Below, piece by piece: positions 9,303 through 18,333 of a stretch of 36,036 nucleotides of DNA. Made by a program: the position numbers and the translations under genes. The DNA is from Psychrobacter sp. JCM 18901 (GTDB taxonomy: Bacteria > Pseudomonadota > Gammaproteobacteria > Pseudomonadales > Moraxellaceae): positions 1 to 36,036 of the forward strand of contig NZ_BAWH01000028.1 in assembly GCF_000586435.1 (NCBI RefSeq), in the 5' to 3' direction. The notes beneath the pieces are model-generated. The model did not search any database. It was not told the origin of the DNA and saw only the letters and a program-made list of their open reading frames with translations. Positions within the stretch are counted from its first letter, which is position 1. Every line of letters starts with the position of its first letter.

Positions 9303-9573
9303 CTGTCTGTGGCTAGCAAGTACAAAAGATGAAAACTAAATGGGGTAGCTGCAATATCGAGCAATGGCGAATATTACTTAATCTTGAATTGGCTAAAAAG
9401 CCCTTCCCGGTTTAGAGTATATTATCGTGCATGAGTTATTACACTTTAAGGAACGATAGCACAACGATAGATTTAAAGCATTATTAGATACACACATATC
9501 TGACTGGAGATCGAGACGTGACTTACTTGATCGGTTGCCTGTAGGTCAAAATGACTGGCAACAGCGAGAGTAG
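9303..9573 (+). pseudogene. M48/YgjP-like (DUF45) zinc metallopeptidase remnant
   Basis: Frame pieces read MKTKWGSCN…RILLNLELAKKP, then after a one-base shift LEYIIVHELLHFKER-stop-HNDRFKALLDTHISDWRSRRDLL. This is the YgjP-like family: the WGSCN motif and the HELLH zinc motif (HExxH) are both present. The N-terminal third is missing; the reading starts next to the IS3 end. An in-frame TAG replaces the expected His codon after KER, and at least two frame shifts occur. The stop codon is a real substitution rather than a run-length error, so I call it a pseudogene. Genes of this family are frequent downstream neighbours of hsdR, which fits the hsdR remnant on the other side of the IS element. Confidence 0.75.
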
Positions 9574-9727
9574 TATCTTATTGTCTGATCAGATATATAG
9601 ATTCGCTACTTTTAAGCTAGATATAGGCTGGCTTGAGATTTGTCAGATGCTAACCACCTCATTAGTGCGGTTATAAGAATATCAATATCATAAATTCATA
9701 TACGATGTGACTGATTTTTATAGAAGT

Positions 9728-9778
9728 AAAAAAAGGTTGCCAACACTATATTGTGCATAGTGTTAGCAACCTTTCTTT
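9728..9778. terminator. Bidirectional rho-independent-type terminator
   Basis: A 15-bp stem GGTTGCCAACACTAT / ATAGTGTTAGCAACC with one mismatch encloses a 7-nt loop. It is flanked by A7 on the left and TTTCTTT on the right. The same style of hairpin recurs at 23194-23244. Confidence 0.75.
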
Positions 9779-9786
9779 AATTGGTA

Positions 9787-9821
9787 TTTTACTTAGTTGA
9801 TGTGCTTAATATTGGGGTTTG
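9787..9821 (+). repeat. Junction repeat, copy A
   Basis: The core TTACTTAG…GATG…TTAATATTGGGGTTTG is shared with 23254-23288 and 26870-26903, all in the same orientation. Here and at copy B it directly follows a GGTTGCC hairpin. On the minus strand all three can be read as a short C-terminal tail (N-P-N-I-…-stop). See findings. Confidence 0.7.
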
Positions 9822-9942
9822 TCAATACCGGGGTTTGATTGTTAAAAACGATACAACCTTAAGGTTCAGTTAAGGTTGCTCCTTTATCATGCTTCCATGA
9901 TGTTAATCGTGCTAAAAGCTTTTAGCCATTTGGAGACAGCTG

Positions 9943-10793
9943 ATGTCATTATCTATTAATAGCACTCATACCTTGCAGAATGTTCTAAATACGACCTTCT
10001 ATATTGAAGCCGTTAAGCCAATGTCAATATTGGAGGTGCAAGGAATACCTTCATCCTATATATACGCGCCAGCACTCAAATTCCAATAGCGACATCGCCT
10101 ACTTCATATACTCAAAATCAAGATGCCCAAGCATTCATCAAACAAATATATGAGTACATCCATCACGCTAGATTAAGCTACTTTATGCCTATTTTGTTTT
10201 CAGGTTTTGCCGATATGCCATCCTATGGCGATTGGTTATCCGCTGACGATGATACTTTGCCCGCGTTTAAAGGCACGAGCGTTGCTATCGGTCTAAAACC
10301 TATCTGTGAAGATAAGATATTTTTAGAGCAGTATTTAAACACGCCAATACAAAATGAGATCAGTAGAGTAGCAGGCGAGCTAGTCAATCGTCAGCGCATT
10401 TTTGAGATTGGCAATTTAGCATCAGGTTGTGCTGGTAGCGCGCGGCTTATGATAGCATTTTTGGTGTTTTATTTATCTACCCCTACCCTGAATCCTACGA
10501 CTCATGAATACCAAACCAAAGCAGACTGGGTAGTGTGTACTGGCACCGATGCTGTGCGACATATATTGGCGCATATGGGCATTCGCAGCCATGTTATTGC
10601 CAAGGCCACTGCAGAAGCGCTAGAAGACCCTGAGCAAGTATCATCATGGGGCCATTACTATCAGCACAACCCTTTGGTGGTCGCCATCAATGTGGCAGAT
10701 GCTAAGCGGGTATGCGCCCCTCATTATCGCTATAACGAAACGTTAGAGATGAATTATGCCACTCGTTTGACGCTAAATAAGATAACCGTTTAA
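9943..10793 (+). CDS. Thermostable-hemolysin family protein (one frame break)
   Basis: Reconstructed length is about 283 aa. FLEQYLNTPIQNEIS followed by RIFEIGNLASGCAGSARLM is the central signature of the thermostable hemolysin (delta-VPH-like) family, whose fold is related to acyltransferases. The true start is the ATG at 9943, with GGAG at 8-nt spacing. Its frame reads TLQNVLNTTFYIEAVKP. The frame change sits in the (TA)4 tract 10057-10064; one TA fewer gives SSYIRASTQIPIATSP and joins the long frame. There is no signal peptide or membrane segment, which argues for a cytosolic enzyme rather than a secreted toxin. It is first in a plus-strand set with an AMP ligase, an oxygenase and an SDR; this combination suggests a biosynthetic role, inferred. 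Confidence 0.72.
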
Positions 10794-10856
10794 TACTCAT
10801 TCATTAGCTTACCATCAACCAATAACACTGCACCACTACAAGACAGTGAGAATAAC

Positions 10857-12506
10857 ATGAAACCCATTTATACCGCGATATGTGAGCATGCCCGTCAGTC
10901 ACCTATGCAAGTGGCGATACAGACGATAGACAATGACAAAACGATCAGTCTGACTTATGGCCAGCTTCAACGCACGTTGTCGGTGCTCCATGAGACATTA
11001 GACATATGGCAAGGCAAGCGTGTCGCTTTATATACCCATAATGATATAGATTGGATCATACTCGATTTGGCATTGAGTACCGTCGGCGCGGTCGTTGTGC
11101 CAATCCCCTTATTCTTTAGTGCATCACAAATTGCGCACTTACTACAAGATGCGCAGATAGAGACGGTATATGTTGGAGCTAGTTTAACAATGCCAATCAT
11201 AGACAATATGGATCATTGGGTGATCGCTGATACACCAGAGACAAAAGCCATTAAGTCTGAGCAGGCGACTCATATCAAAGGTAGCTTTTATCAACTTACT
11301 GACACTATCATTGACCCTAGCCTTACCTCTCAAAATTCCTCTACTGCCAACGATTTTTGCAAAGTGACTTACACCTCAGGCAGTACTGGTATGCCAAAAG
11401 GCGTATGTTTGGGTCAAGATACTTTGATGCGTATTGTTGAGTCGTTATCGGGTGCGCTAGCTGACACCTTGAAAAATGACGCTGCTAACACTTCAGAAGT
11501 TACCGAGACCACAAGCAAATTTAGTCATTTGAGCGTGTTGCCTTTTGCCACTTTGTTAGAAAACGTGGCAGGCGTCTACGTGAGCCTATACATGGGCCGT
11601 ACTTTGGTGACAGGGCAAATTGATCAATTTGGTTTGCTATCCAATCAAGCCTTTGATGCCGAGCGGCTGATAAAAACCGTACGAACCCATGATATCGCCA
11701 GTGTTATTTTATTACCACAAATGCTAAAAGCCATTTGCGAGCAAATGGCAGCTAATGAAAAATCCCAAATTTGCACAAGCACTAGTGGCGAGTGTACGCC
11801 TAGTATTGCTTTGCCATCCTTAAGATTTATGGCAGTAGGCGGCGGCAAAGTTTCACCCAAATTATTACAAGATGCTAACACCTTAAACTTGCCTGTCTAT
11901 GAGGCTATGGCTTGTCTGAATGTGGCTCTGTGGTCAGTCTAAATACGCCTAAAGCAAAGCGCGCAGGCAGCGTGGGCAAACCTATGCCTCATGCATCGGT
12001 CAGCATCGCAGCCAGTGGCGAAGTGATGGTCACGGGCAATGCGATGCAAGGCTACCTAAACCATGATAATAGCAACGAAGACCATGCATCATTGCCACAG
12101 GGGATATCGGTCATCTAGATGACGACGGCTATTTATACATCACGGGTCGACGCAAAAACGTGCTTATTAGTAGTTTTGGCCGAAATATCTCGCCTGAATG
12201 GGTAGAAGCGCAGCTCTCAACGCAGCCTATTATCTATCAGGTGGCGGTACTCGGAGATGGTGAGCCTCATCTATCTGCGGTGATAGTCGCCAACCCTAAC
12301 GCGACATCAGCAGATAACAGTGATTTACAATCTGCTATCAAACAAGCACTAAATATCGTAAACCAAACCTTGCCTGACTATGCTCGTATCAAACAGTGGC
12401 ATCTAGCGAGCTACCTTTCAGCACTGACAATGGATTATTAACCGATAACGGTAAATTGCGACGACTACAAATTCTTGAGACTTATAAATCAGCACTCGGC
12501 TTATAA
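10857..12506 (+). CDS. AMP-forming acyl/aryl-CoA ligase-like enzyme (three frame breaks)
   Basis: Reconstructed length is about 549 aa. ANL-superfamily motifs are present: P-loop YTSGSTGMPKG (about 172-182), the motif GYGLSECGS (split at about 11902, where GAGGC needs one more G), TGDIGHLDDDGYLYITGRRKN (about 415-435) and the C-terminal catalytic lysine region TDNGKLRRL. The second break is near 12095-12102. The third is near 12429, where ACAATGG needs one more A to give NGLLTDNGK. The family activates a carboxylic acid as an acyl-adenylate and passes it to CoA or another acceptor. The ATG is preceded by GTGAGAATAAC. It lies 63 bp after the hemolysin-like gene. The substrate cannot be assigned from sequence. 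Confidence 0.82.
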
Positions 12507-12679
12507 CGGACACTCTCACCAGCAGCACAACAGACTCTATTACTAAGCTTTTAATAAAACATAGTAGGAAAAATGCCGTTGACCGTTTAGATAGTACATA
12601 AATAGACCAAACCTAAATAGATCAAAGCTAGCCGTTAGCCTACATATATTTTTACCACTTATCGTTATAGGACAGCATT

Positions 12680-13638
12680 ATGCAAACCACTCTTATGCTA
12701 AATGATTTGATAAAAAGTGACGTTATCGAAATTGACACTCCTGAGGTACTAACCTCTCAAGTGTCTGCCAGCGTATCATTACCTAAGACCTCTGATATTT
12801 TAACGGCCTTAAAAACCCATGGTTGGATGTTACTTCGAGGTCATCACTACGATGTGGACACGTTTAGTCAGTTGATGAGTCAACTGTGTCAGACCTTAAC
12901 CTATGATCCTGCCCGTCAAAACATCACTTCTGAAGCCCAAAAAGTGGACGCAGGTGCGCATGCTATTGGACTACATATCGAAAATGGCAATACGCCGATG
13001 CCACCTGATGTCATTGCCTTTTTTTAGTGAGTTAAGCGCCAAAAAAAAGGCTCACAAACAACGATATGTGATGGATATGCTGTGTATCAAGCACTATCAC
13101 CTGAGCTAAAAGCCACTTTTAGTCAGCCGATGCGTATCAGTCGCTATTTACCTCAAGCAATTTGGCAAAATTACGTGGCTACTGCGACCGGCAGAACAGA
13201 TGCCGCTGATCAAATAAGCTGGATGATTTAGATAAATTTATCGCTGCGACGACGAGCAAGACGTTAACGCATCATGTAGAGCCTCAGACAGATGGCGGCG
13301 TTCGGTACGTGTTACAGGTACCTGCTATCCGAGAGGACAACTTAAGCGGGCAGTTCGCCTTTGCAAACACATTACTTGGGCCATCATTTAACTATGAAAA
13401 ACCTAAGTTCACCCTAGCGAATAGTCAAAGCGTTGATGATGAGCTAATAGCCAAGCTGACTCGAATCTGTGAAGTGCATACTCAAGAAATTGCGTGGCAA
13501 AATGGTGATGTGGTGATACTAGACAACAAACGCATCATGCATGGTCGTCGACAAATTGACGTGCCCTTAGCAGAGCGTAAGCTGTATATTGCGATGGGTC
13601 TTGGAATTAAGCATGGCATTAATCACTCAGACGATTAG
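12680..13638 (+). CDS. TauD/TfdA-like Fe(II)/2-oxoglutarate oxygenase (three frame breaks)
   Basis: Reconstructed length is about 319 aa. It has HGWMLLRGH near residues 47-55, an H-x-E iron triad start in GLHIENG (H99, E101) followed by PPDVIAF, then GSQTTICDGY. Near the C terminus VILDNKRIMHGRR gives the distal His and the Arg that binds 2-oxoglutarate. This pattern is closest to clavaminate-synthase-like members of the superfamily. Breaks lie at T7 13019-13025, A8 13041-13048 and near 13218-13224. The third is where AGCTGGATGATTTAG would read LDDLDKF with one extra T. The reaction, a hydroxylation or desaturation of a small molecule, is inferred. It sits between the ligase and the SDR on the same strand. 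Confidence 0.75.
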
Positions 13639-13715
13639 CAACAGCGCATATCACTACAATCCGTGCTTCAATAATCCATGCTTTAATAATAATTGTTCAA
13701 CAAGGATGCGATATC

Positions 13716-14568
13716 ATGACACTACCTAATGGTCAATCAGCCTAATACAGTCTACCCTGCAATACACCATACTAATTGGTGCCACGGGTGGTATCGGACA
13801 AGAGATCGCACGGCAATTATGTGCCAATAATCGACCGGTAATCTTGATCGGGCGTAACAATCAAACCTTGACGCATTTAGTGGATGAGTTGACCAAAGAC
13901 TATCCTGATGTCCCGCTTCTGTCTCATACATGTGACTTAAGCTCGCAGGCGTCGCAATCGCTACTGTTAGAGGGGCTGGGTGAAATGACACAAGGCCATG
14001 GAAACGTCATTGATACTGTCATACTCAATGCAGGTATCAATGACTTTGCATACTCACGGATCAAAGTGATGATACGATCGAACAGATGATGTTGGTCAAT
14101 GTGGCGTATCCACTACAGCTCATAAAAAGACTACTGCCTATCTTGATAGCACAGCATAGTCCGAGCCAAATAATCAGTGTTGGCTCAACCTTTGGCAGTA
14201 TTGGCTACCCAGGTTTTAGTGCTTATAGCGCTAGCAAGTTTGCCTTACGCGGCGCAAGTGAAGCGTTAGGCCGCGAGTATGCCGACACCTCAGTGAAGTT
14301 TCGATATTTTGCGCCTAGAGCCACCAAGACCACCATGAATAAAGATGCAGTCGTCGCCATGAATGAGGCATTGAAAGTGAAAATGGACTCGCCTAAGACC
14401 GTCGCAAAAGCGTTGATTCACTTTATATCAACCAAGCAGGCGCATCAGCATTTGGGGTTTCCCGAGCGTTTTTTTGCATGGCTCAATCGACTGTTTCCCA
14501 ACATTGTTGGCAATGCCATTGTCAAAGACCTACCCACCATCAAACAATACGCTAAAAAAGGACAGTAA
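13716..14568 (+). CDS. Short-chain dehydrogenase/reductase (two frame breaks)
   Basis: Reconstructed length is about 283 aa. It has the Rossmann motif TILIGATGGIGQEIA near the N terminus, LNAGIND (the NAG motif), a catalytic Ser in IISVGSTFG and the Y-x-x-x-K motif in AYSASKFALRG, so the catalytic triad is complete. The start is the ATG at 13716 with AAGGA 12 nt upstream. A one-base shift near 13734-13738 links MTLPNGQ to SLIQSTLQYTILIG. A second at the AAA of 14063-14065 links SRIK to SDDTIEQMMLVNV. It is the last gene of the four-gene plus-strand set and ends 32 bp from the convergent VIT gene. The substrate is unknown; a role in the same pathway is inferred from gene order. Confidence 0.78.
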
Positions 14569-14599
14569 CCAGTTAGGTTGTCATGGAGTGAGTATGTTG

Positions 14600-15325
14600 T
14601 TAAATGGCCACGCCAAATAAGCGGCCAATCAATGAGGTTGCTACCATAGCTAGTACCCCCCAAACTACTACTCTAGTAGTAGCAGGAACAACAGGCGCAC
14701 CGCCCAAACGAGCAGAGATGATCCCAAGTAGCATTAAGCCTACTATCGTCAAAGAGGCCAGTGACCAAACCAGTGTTTCCGCTGGTAATAGTAGTATCCC
14801 AATGATCGGTAGTATCGCCCCCGCTATAAATGATAGTCCAGAGGCAACTGATGCATGAATAGGCTTCGCTTCACTAAGATCCGTTAAGCCTATCTCATCA
14901 CGAGCATGAGCCTCCAGGGCATTGTGCTCAGTCAAGCTTACGGCCACTTGATGTGCCAAATCATGCTCAAGTCCACGCGCTTCATAAATTTTTGTGAGCT
15001 CTATTAGCTCACGCTCAGCATTATGCGTCAGCTCATGTCTCTCTTTATCGAGATCCGCCTTTTCGGTATCCGCTTGTGATGAGACAGAAATATACTCGCC
15101 AGCCGCCATCGACAACGCACCTGCGGTCAACGCGGCCATGCCAGTCAACAGCAATGTCTGACTGCTTGGGCTGGCAGCCGCTACCCCAACCAATAAACTG
15201 GCTGTCGAAATCAAACCATCATTCGCACCCAGCACTGCTGCCCTCAACCAATGATTGCGATTGCTCAAATGTGCTTCGTCATGAATAGAATAATGATGCA
15301 TAAAATCCTTAAAAGGTATAGACAC
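14600..15325 (-). CDS. VIT1/CCC1 family Fe2+/Mn2+ transporter
   Basis: The ORF is intact at 241 aa. The family motifs are clear: NHWLRAAVLGANDGLIST at the first membrane segment, the GALSMAAGEYISVSSQADTEKADLDKE segment and a long cytosolic acidic helical domain (ERHELTHNAERELIELTKIYEARG) that binds metal in the family. Three more membrane segments follow. VIT1/CCC1 proteins export or sequester Fe(II) or Mn(II). Its start lies about 110 bp from the end of the ferric-reductase-like gene on the same strand, so it could be read through from that operon or have its own promoter. It ends convergently with the SDR gene. Confidence 0.9.
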   Translation of the reverse strand: MSIPFKDFMHHYSIHDEAHLSNRNHWLRAAVLGANDGLISTASLLVGVAAASPSSQTLLLTGMAALTAGALSMAAGEYISVSSQADTEKADLDKERHELTHNAERELIELTKIYEARGLEHDLAHQVAVSLTEHNALEAHARDEIGLTDLSEAKPIHASVASGLSFIAGAILPIIGILLLPAETLVWSLASLTIVGLMLLGIISARLGGAPVVPATTRVVVWGVLAMVATSLIGRLFGVAI

Positions 15326-15437
15326 GGATTGGTATATCCTAGTGTAGCTTATAATATCACTGCAGTTTATACCGCTTGATACTATAACGCTCCATACATA
15401 GTCATTTGAACGGTCAATCGAATTGCCAATTAAATAG

Positions 15438-16120
15438 TCACTTGACTTGTTTCATCATCAATAATCTATAGCTAGTCAATACAAAAACCAATGTCTGACT
15501 ACTTGCATAAAATAACAGCAACGGTAATGCTCGACTGTCAGATCCCACCATAAACACATGGATGCTAATAAGCATATAAGCTGTAAAGGTCAAAAAGTGT
15601 AGCCATCGCCACACTGATTGACCAATATACTTCTTAATATAGAAACTGAATGCACAGATAAATAACAGCCAAAACCCCATCTGTCCCAATGCCACGCCCA
15701 CCCGATCAGTCTGGAAACCAAAAGGTACTAAAATCTGCCATATATGCAGATTTAGATAGTTATCCGCCAATAAAATACCAGCATGAAAAGCGGCAAAGCT
15801 ACCGCTATCAGACTTAAATACTGATGCAAGGCAAATACCCTAGCCGCATTAAAATGCTTTCCTAAGCGTGTACTCAGTAATAAACCAAAAACCACTGCCA
15901 GCCAAAATAAAGCATAAGCAATCACACCACTTGCCCGTGATAAATACCAAAAATGCTTATCTGTGGCGGTCAGTAGTTGTGAGACCGTCTCTCCCCACAT
16001 CAATAGCATGTAGCTGCCGACTCCGATGGCAATACTCAAAATCAATACAATCCACATAACCTGAACAAGAAGCGACGTATTAGAAGTAGCCTGGCTGTGA
16101 GTAAGATTGTCTGTATGCAT
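15438..16120 (-). CDS. Ferric-reductase-like transmembrane protein (frame break)
   Basis: Reconstructed length is about 227 aa with roughly six membrane segments. HFWYLSRASGVIAYALFWLA is the entry of the ferric-reductase-like domain. Paired His residues (ALHQYLSLIAV and, after reconstruction, LFHAGILLADN; then WLHFLTF and SIHVFMVG) fit two haem ligand pairs across a helix bundle. The frame break is at the T4 run (complement of 15787-15790), where one extra T changes PLFMLV to PLFHAG. It is the last gene of the minus-strand operon, 63 bp after ApbE. A role in moving electrons from the quinone pool or cytosol to an extracytosolic acceptor is inferred from family and context. Confidence 0.75.
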
Positions 16121-16183
16121 GACGATACTCCTATGAATGCATCTACTTAATATATTGGTATCTGGCGTATAGAGCGTGAGTCG

Positions 16184-17292
16184 TTAGACGGCAACCAAGT
16201 TGGGCTCACTCAAATTTGGCTCAATAGCAATGGACGATATCACGTTGTTATTCGTATCAATTAAGAGCGCCGCAATATGATGCTGGTTCAGCCATGTTAT
16301 TGCTTCTGTAACGCCGAGGAGCACACAATATTTTGCGTATACCTCTGCTGTTACAGTATCCGCAGCCATGACCGTTGCTGTCAGGACATCACTGATAGCC
16401 GGACGGGAATAATGAGGGTGAATTAAATGATGCTGCGGGCGACCTTTATGCCACCAGCGCCGATAATCTTGCCCAGAAGTGGCGACAGCACCAGATCTCA
16501 AAGTAAGAATTGCGACATCTTGGTCGTTTTGCATATGCTCGCCATTAGCACAGTAAGGTTTAGCAATTGCCACGCCCCAAACAATTGGACTGTCTATTGC
16601 CTTATCTAGGGCTTGACTTCTTGGGACACCGATTGCTATATCACCGCCCATATCTACCAAACAAGGGAGTTGCCAGTCATGACTTCGACTAATCTGCTCA
16701 GCTAATTGCATGGCACACCAGCCTTTGACATAACCATTCAAATCAAGTGCTATTCCAGCGGGCAGGTAGATCTGATGCTGACCATCAACCAATCGGCGAC
16801 ACTGAATACTGTCTATTTGCTGATTAGGATTGTTAGCATTGGGTTGAGCTTGTAAGTATGTGGCGGCATTTGAGCCAGAGTTTGAGGTAATTACGGGTAT
16901 AGATGGCGTAGACATTTTTGGCAAGGTTTCAAATGACTGCTATAACCAGCAGCCCAGAGCGGTTTGAGTAAGGTTGGGGTTATGAGACCTTGAGTTTCTA
17001 CAACAAAATATATGGCGCGACCTAAGACCTCAAACAACTCTGCACTTACCTCCCTCCATTGGTCGGTATGATTATTAAGTCTCATGAGCTCACTGGTTTC
17101 ATCGAAACGACTAAATATATGCTCCCAGCGTGCTAAACGCTGCTGAGTTTCACTTTTTAACAAAGAAATTTGGTGATCTATTATTTCCTGCGAGTGCTGT
17201 GTGCCAATCTTGGTAATGTTTAACGTTATTTGAATGTGGCAACCCATCGCCGCCAGTTTCAGAGTCGCCAATTTTGTCGTGTTCTTACTCAT
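16184..17292 (-). CDS. apbE: FAD:protein FMN transferase, ApbE family (frame break)
   Basis: Reconstructed length is about 369 aa. ApbE motifs in order are FSRFDETSELMRLN, GLITPTLLKPLWAAGY, ALDLNGYVKGWCA, CLVDMGGDIAIG, AVATSGQDYRRW, HHLIHP (the usual Asp is His here) and the C-terminal TVMAADTVTAEVYAK metal/Ser-Thr region. The break near 16938-16943 lacks one A: GGT TAT AAG CAG restores AGYKQSFETLP, the family's A-G-Y-x-x-S-F-E pattern. The ATG at 17292 has GGAG at 7 nt and is better than the upstream TTG at 17331. ApbE attaches FMN to Ser/Thr of exported electron-transfer proteins. No lipobox was obvious. It sits in an operon with a ferric-reductase-like protein and PepSY, a known flavinylation context. 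Confidence 0.82.
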
Positions 17293-17367
17293 CAGAAGAC
17301 TCCATTTTTTTGCGATAGGGTATAAGCTCAATAATTACTCATCTTTGCTTATTTATTGATTTGCTGG

Positions 17368-17697
17368 TTATTGAGAAGAACGCGTACGGGCGACGACTGT
17401 TATTGCCTCTACAGGAGCAGCTTCATTGACCTGCCTCAGCTGTGTGATGTCAACAATGGGTATTGATGCAGCAGCTAGCTCACCACTCCCAGAATCTGTA
17501 GTATTTACAGTGACGGCGCTCACAGATGGGCTGTCTGTCTCTTGATTGAGCAAAAATAACCATCCACCCATCGTGCCTGCAACCGATGCAATCATGATAC
17601 TGCTTTTAAGAAAGGCGAACGGATCAGCTTTTTTACTCGTCTTATTAGCAGGTTTCTTTGGAGTTGCTTGGGCCGTTGATTGTGTATTAGTCATCAT
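17368..17697 (-). CDS. Small single-pass membrane protein, unrecognised
   Basis: The protein has about 109 residues: a Lys/Thr/Ala-rich cytosolic N terminus, one membrane segment (SSIMIASVAGTMGGWLFLL), then an extracytosolic Ser/Thr/Val-rich tail ending VVARTRSSQ. The start is ATG 17697 (or 17694), placed 9 nt after AGGAGG, which lies inside the end of the PepSY gene. The PepSY stop overlaps this start, so the two are translationally coupled. The tail has DSGSG but not the canonical S/T-G-A-[ST]-x-[ST] flavinylation motif, so I do not claim it is the ApbE substrate. Function is unknown; its position between PepSY and ApbE suggests it helps assemble or tether the redox complex. Confidence 0.65.
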   Translation of the reverse strand: MMTNTQSTAQATPKKPANKTSKKADPFAFLKSSIMIASVAGTMGGWLFLLNQETDSPSVSAVTVNTTDSGSGELAAASIPIVDITQLRQVNEAAPVEAITVVARTRSSQ

Positions 17698-18244
17698 AAT
17701 CATCTTCCTCCTCATGGTGTTTGTAGCTCGTTGCGATTAGATGATCACTCTTTTTGTAATCCTCGTCACGGTATTTGCCGACTTTTTCATTTTCGTCCCT
17801 GTCGTCATCATGATGCTCATCTCGATCATCTTCATCGTAGTCTTCATAAAAATTCTCAACACGATAATTATTGGTCGCTACCGGATTTAGAACCGTGCCT
17901 AAATTGGCGTCAATATAAGTGGCGCTATTATCTAATAGCACTTCATAAGCGACCTTACCGTTATAGTTGATGAGCTCTGGATTGGCCTGCAATATCGCAT
18001 TGGGTGCGTCTTGTTTTGCCAGTGCTGTCGCTTGCGCAGGACTAAGCGCAGCAAGAGGTAACTGCTGCACCGATGAGGATGATGCGTTAGGTGTGATGTC
18101 AGCATTTTGAGTGATGGGATCAGCTACTGATAAAGTACTAGCAGGTTCGGGAGACTGCACGGCTAAGGCAATAACCCCACCAAAGAATACTAAGGAAGTC
18201 GCACCGACAGTTAATAATAGTGGTTTTAAGAGCGGTAGGCTCAC
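17687..18244 (-). CDS. PepSY-domain protein with acidic/His-rich tail
   Basis: The ORF is intact at 185 aa with a GTG start at 18244 supported by GGAG at 8 nt. The N-terminal signal-anchor is LLLTVGATSLVFFGGVIALAV. A PepSY domain occupies about residues 65-130 (SPAQATALAKQD…NGKVAYEVLLDNSATYIDANLGTVL). The last 50 residues are extremely rich in Asp, Glu and His, for example EDDRDEHHDDDRDENE and KHHEEEDDYDD. PepSY proteins associated with ApbE and ferric reductases are thought to act outside the cytoplasm in redox or inhibitor roles. The tail looks like a cation-binding segment. It is followed, with overlap, by the small membrane protein. Confidence 0.78.
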   Translation of the reverse strand: MSLPLLKPLLLTVGATSLVFFGGVIALAVQSPEPASTLSVADPITQNADITPNASSSSVQQLPLAALSPAQATALAKQDAPNAILQANPELINYNGKVAYEVLLDNSATYIDANLGTVLNPVATNNYRVENFYEDYDEDDRDEHHDDDRDENEKVGKYRDEDYKKSDHLIATSYKHHEEEDDYDD

Positions 18245-18333
18245 AGGTTGTACTCCATATAATGTTATTAGGGAATACGAGTAGCATACGCACCGAATAT
18301 TAACTCAATCTTAAGACAGTATGATTTATTTTT

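Larger units (their letters stand above)
9574..9942. other. Intergenic region after the M48 remnant
   Basis: No gene is visible. The stretch contains the hairpin at 9728-9778 and the junction repeat at 9787-9821. These are followed by a second partial copy of the repeat end (CCGGGGTTTG, 9828-9837). It then leads into the ribosome-binding site of the hemolysin-like gene (TTTGGAGACAGCTG before 9943). Confidence 0.5.

Noticed and set aside
9728..9821. Hairpin plus conserved tail as an integron attC cassette site
   Set aside because: The hairpin is an ordinary A/T-flanked terminator. I see no paired core sites of the attC type, no integrase and no cassette array.
9787..9821. Junction repeat as a XerC/XerD dif-like site
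   Set aside because: The half-sites do not match the dif or pdif consensus closely, and there is no 6-bp central spacer between recognisable XerC and XerD arms.
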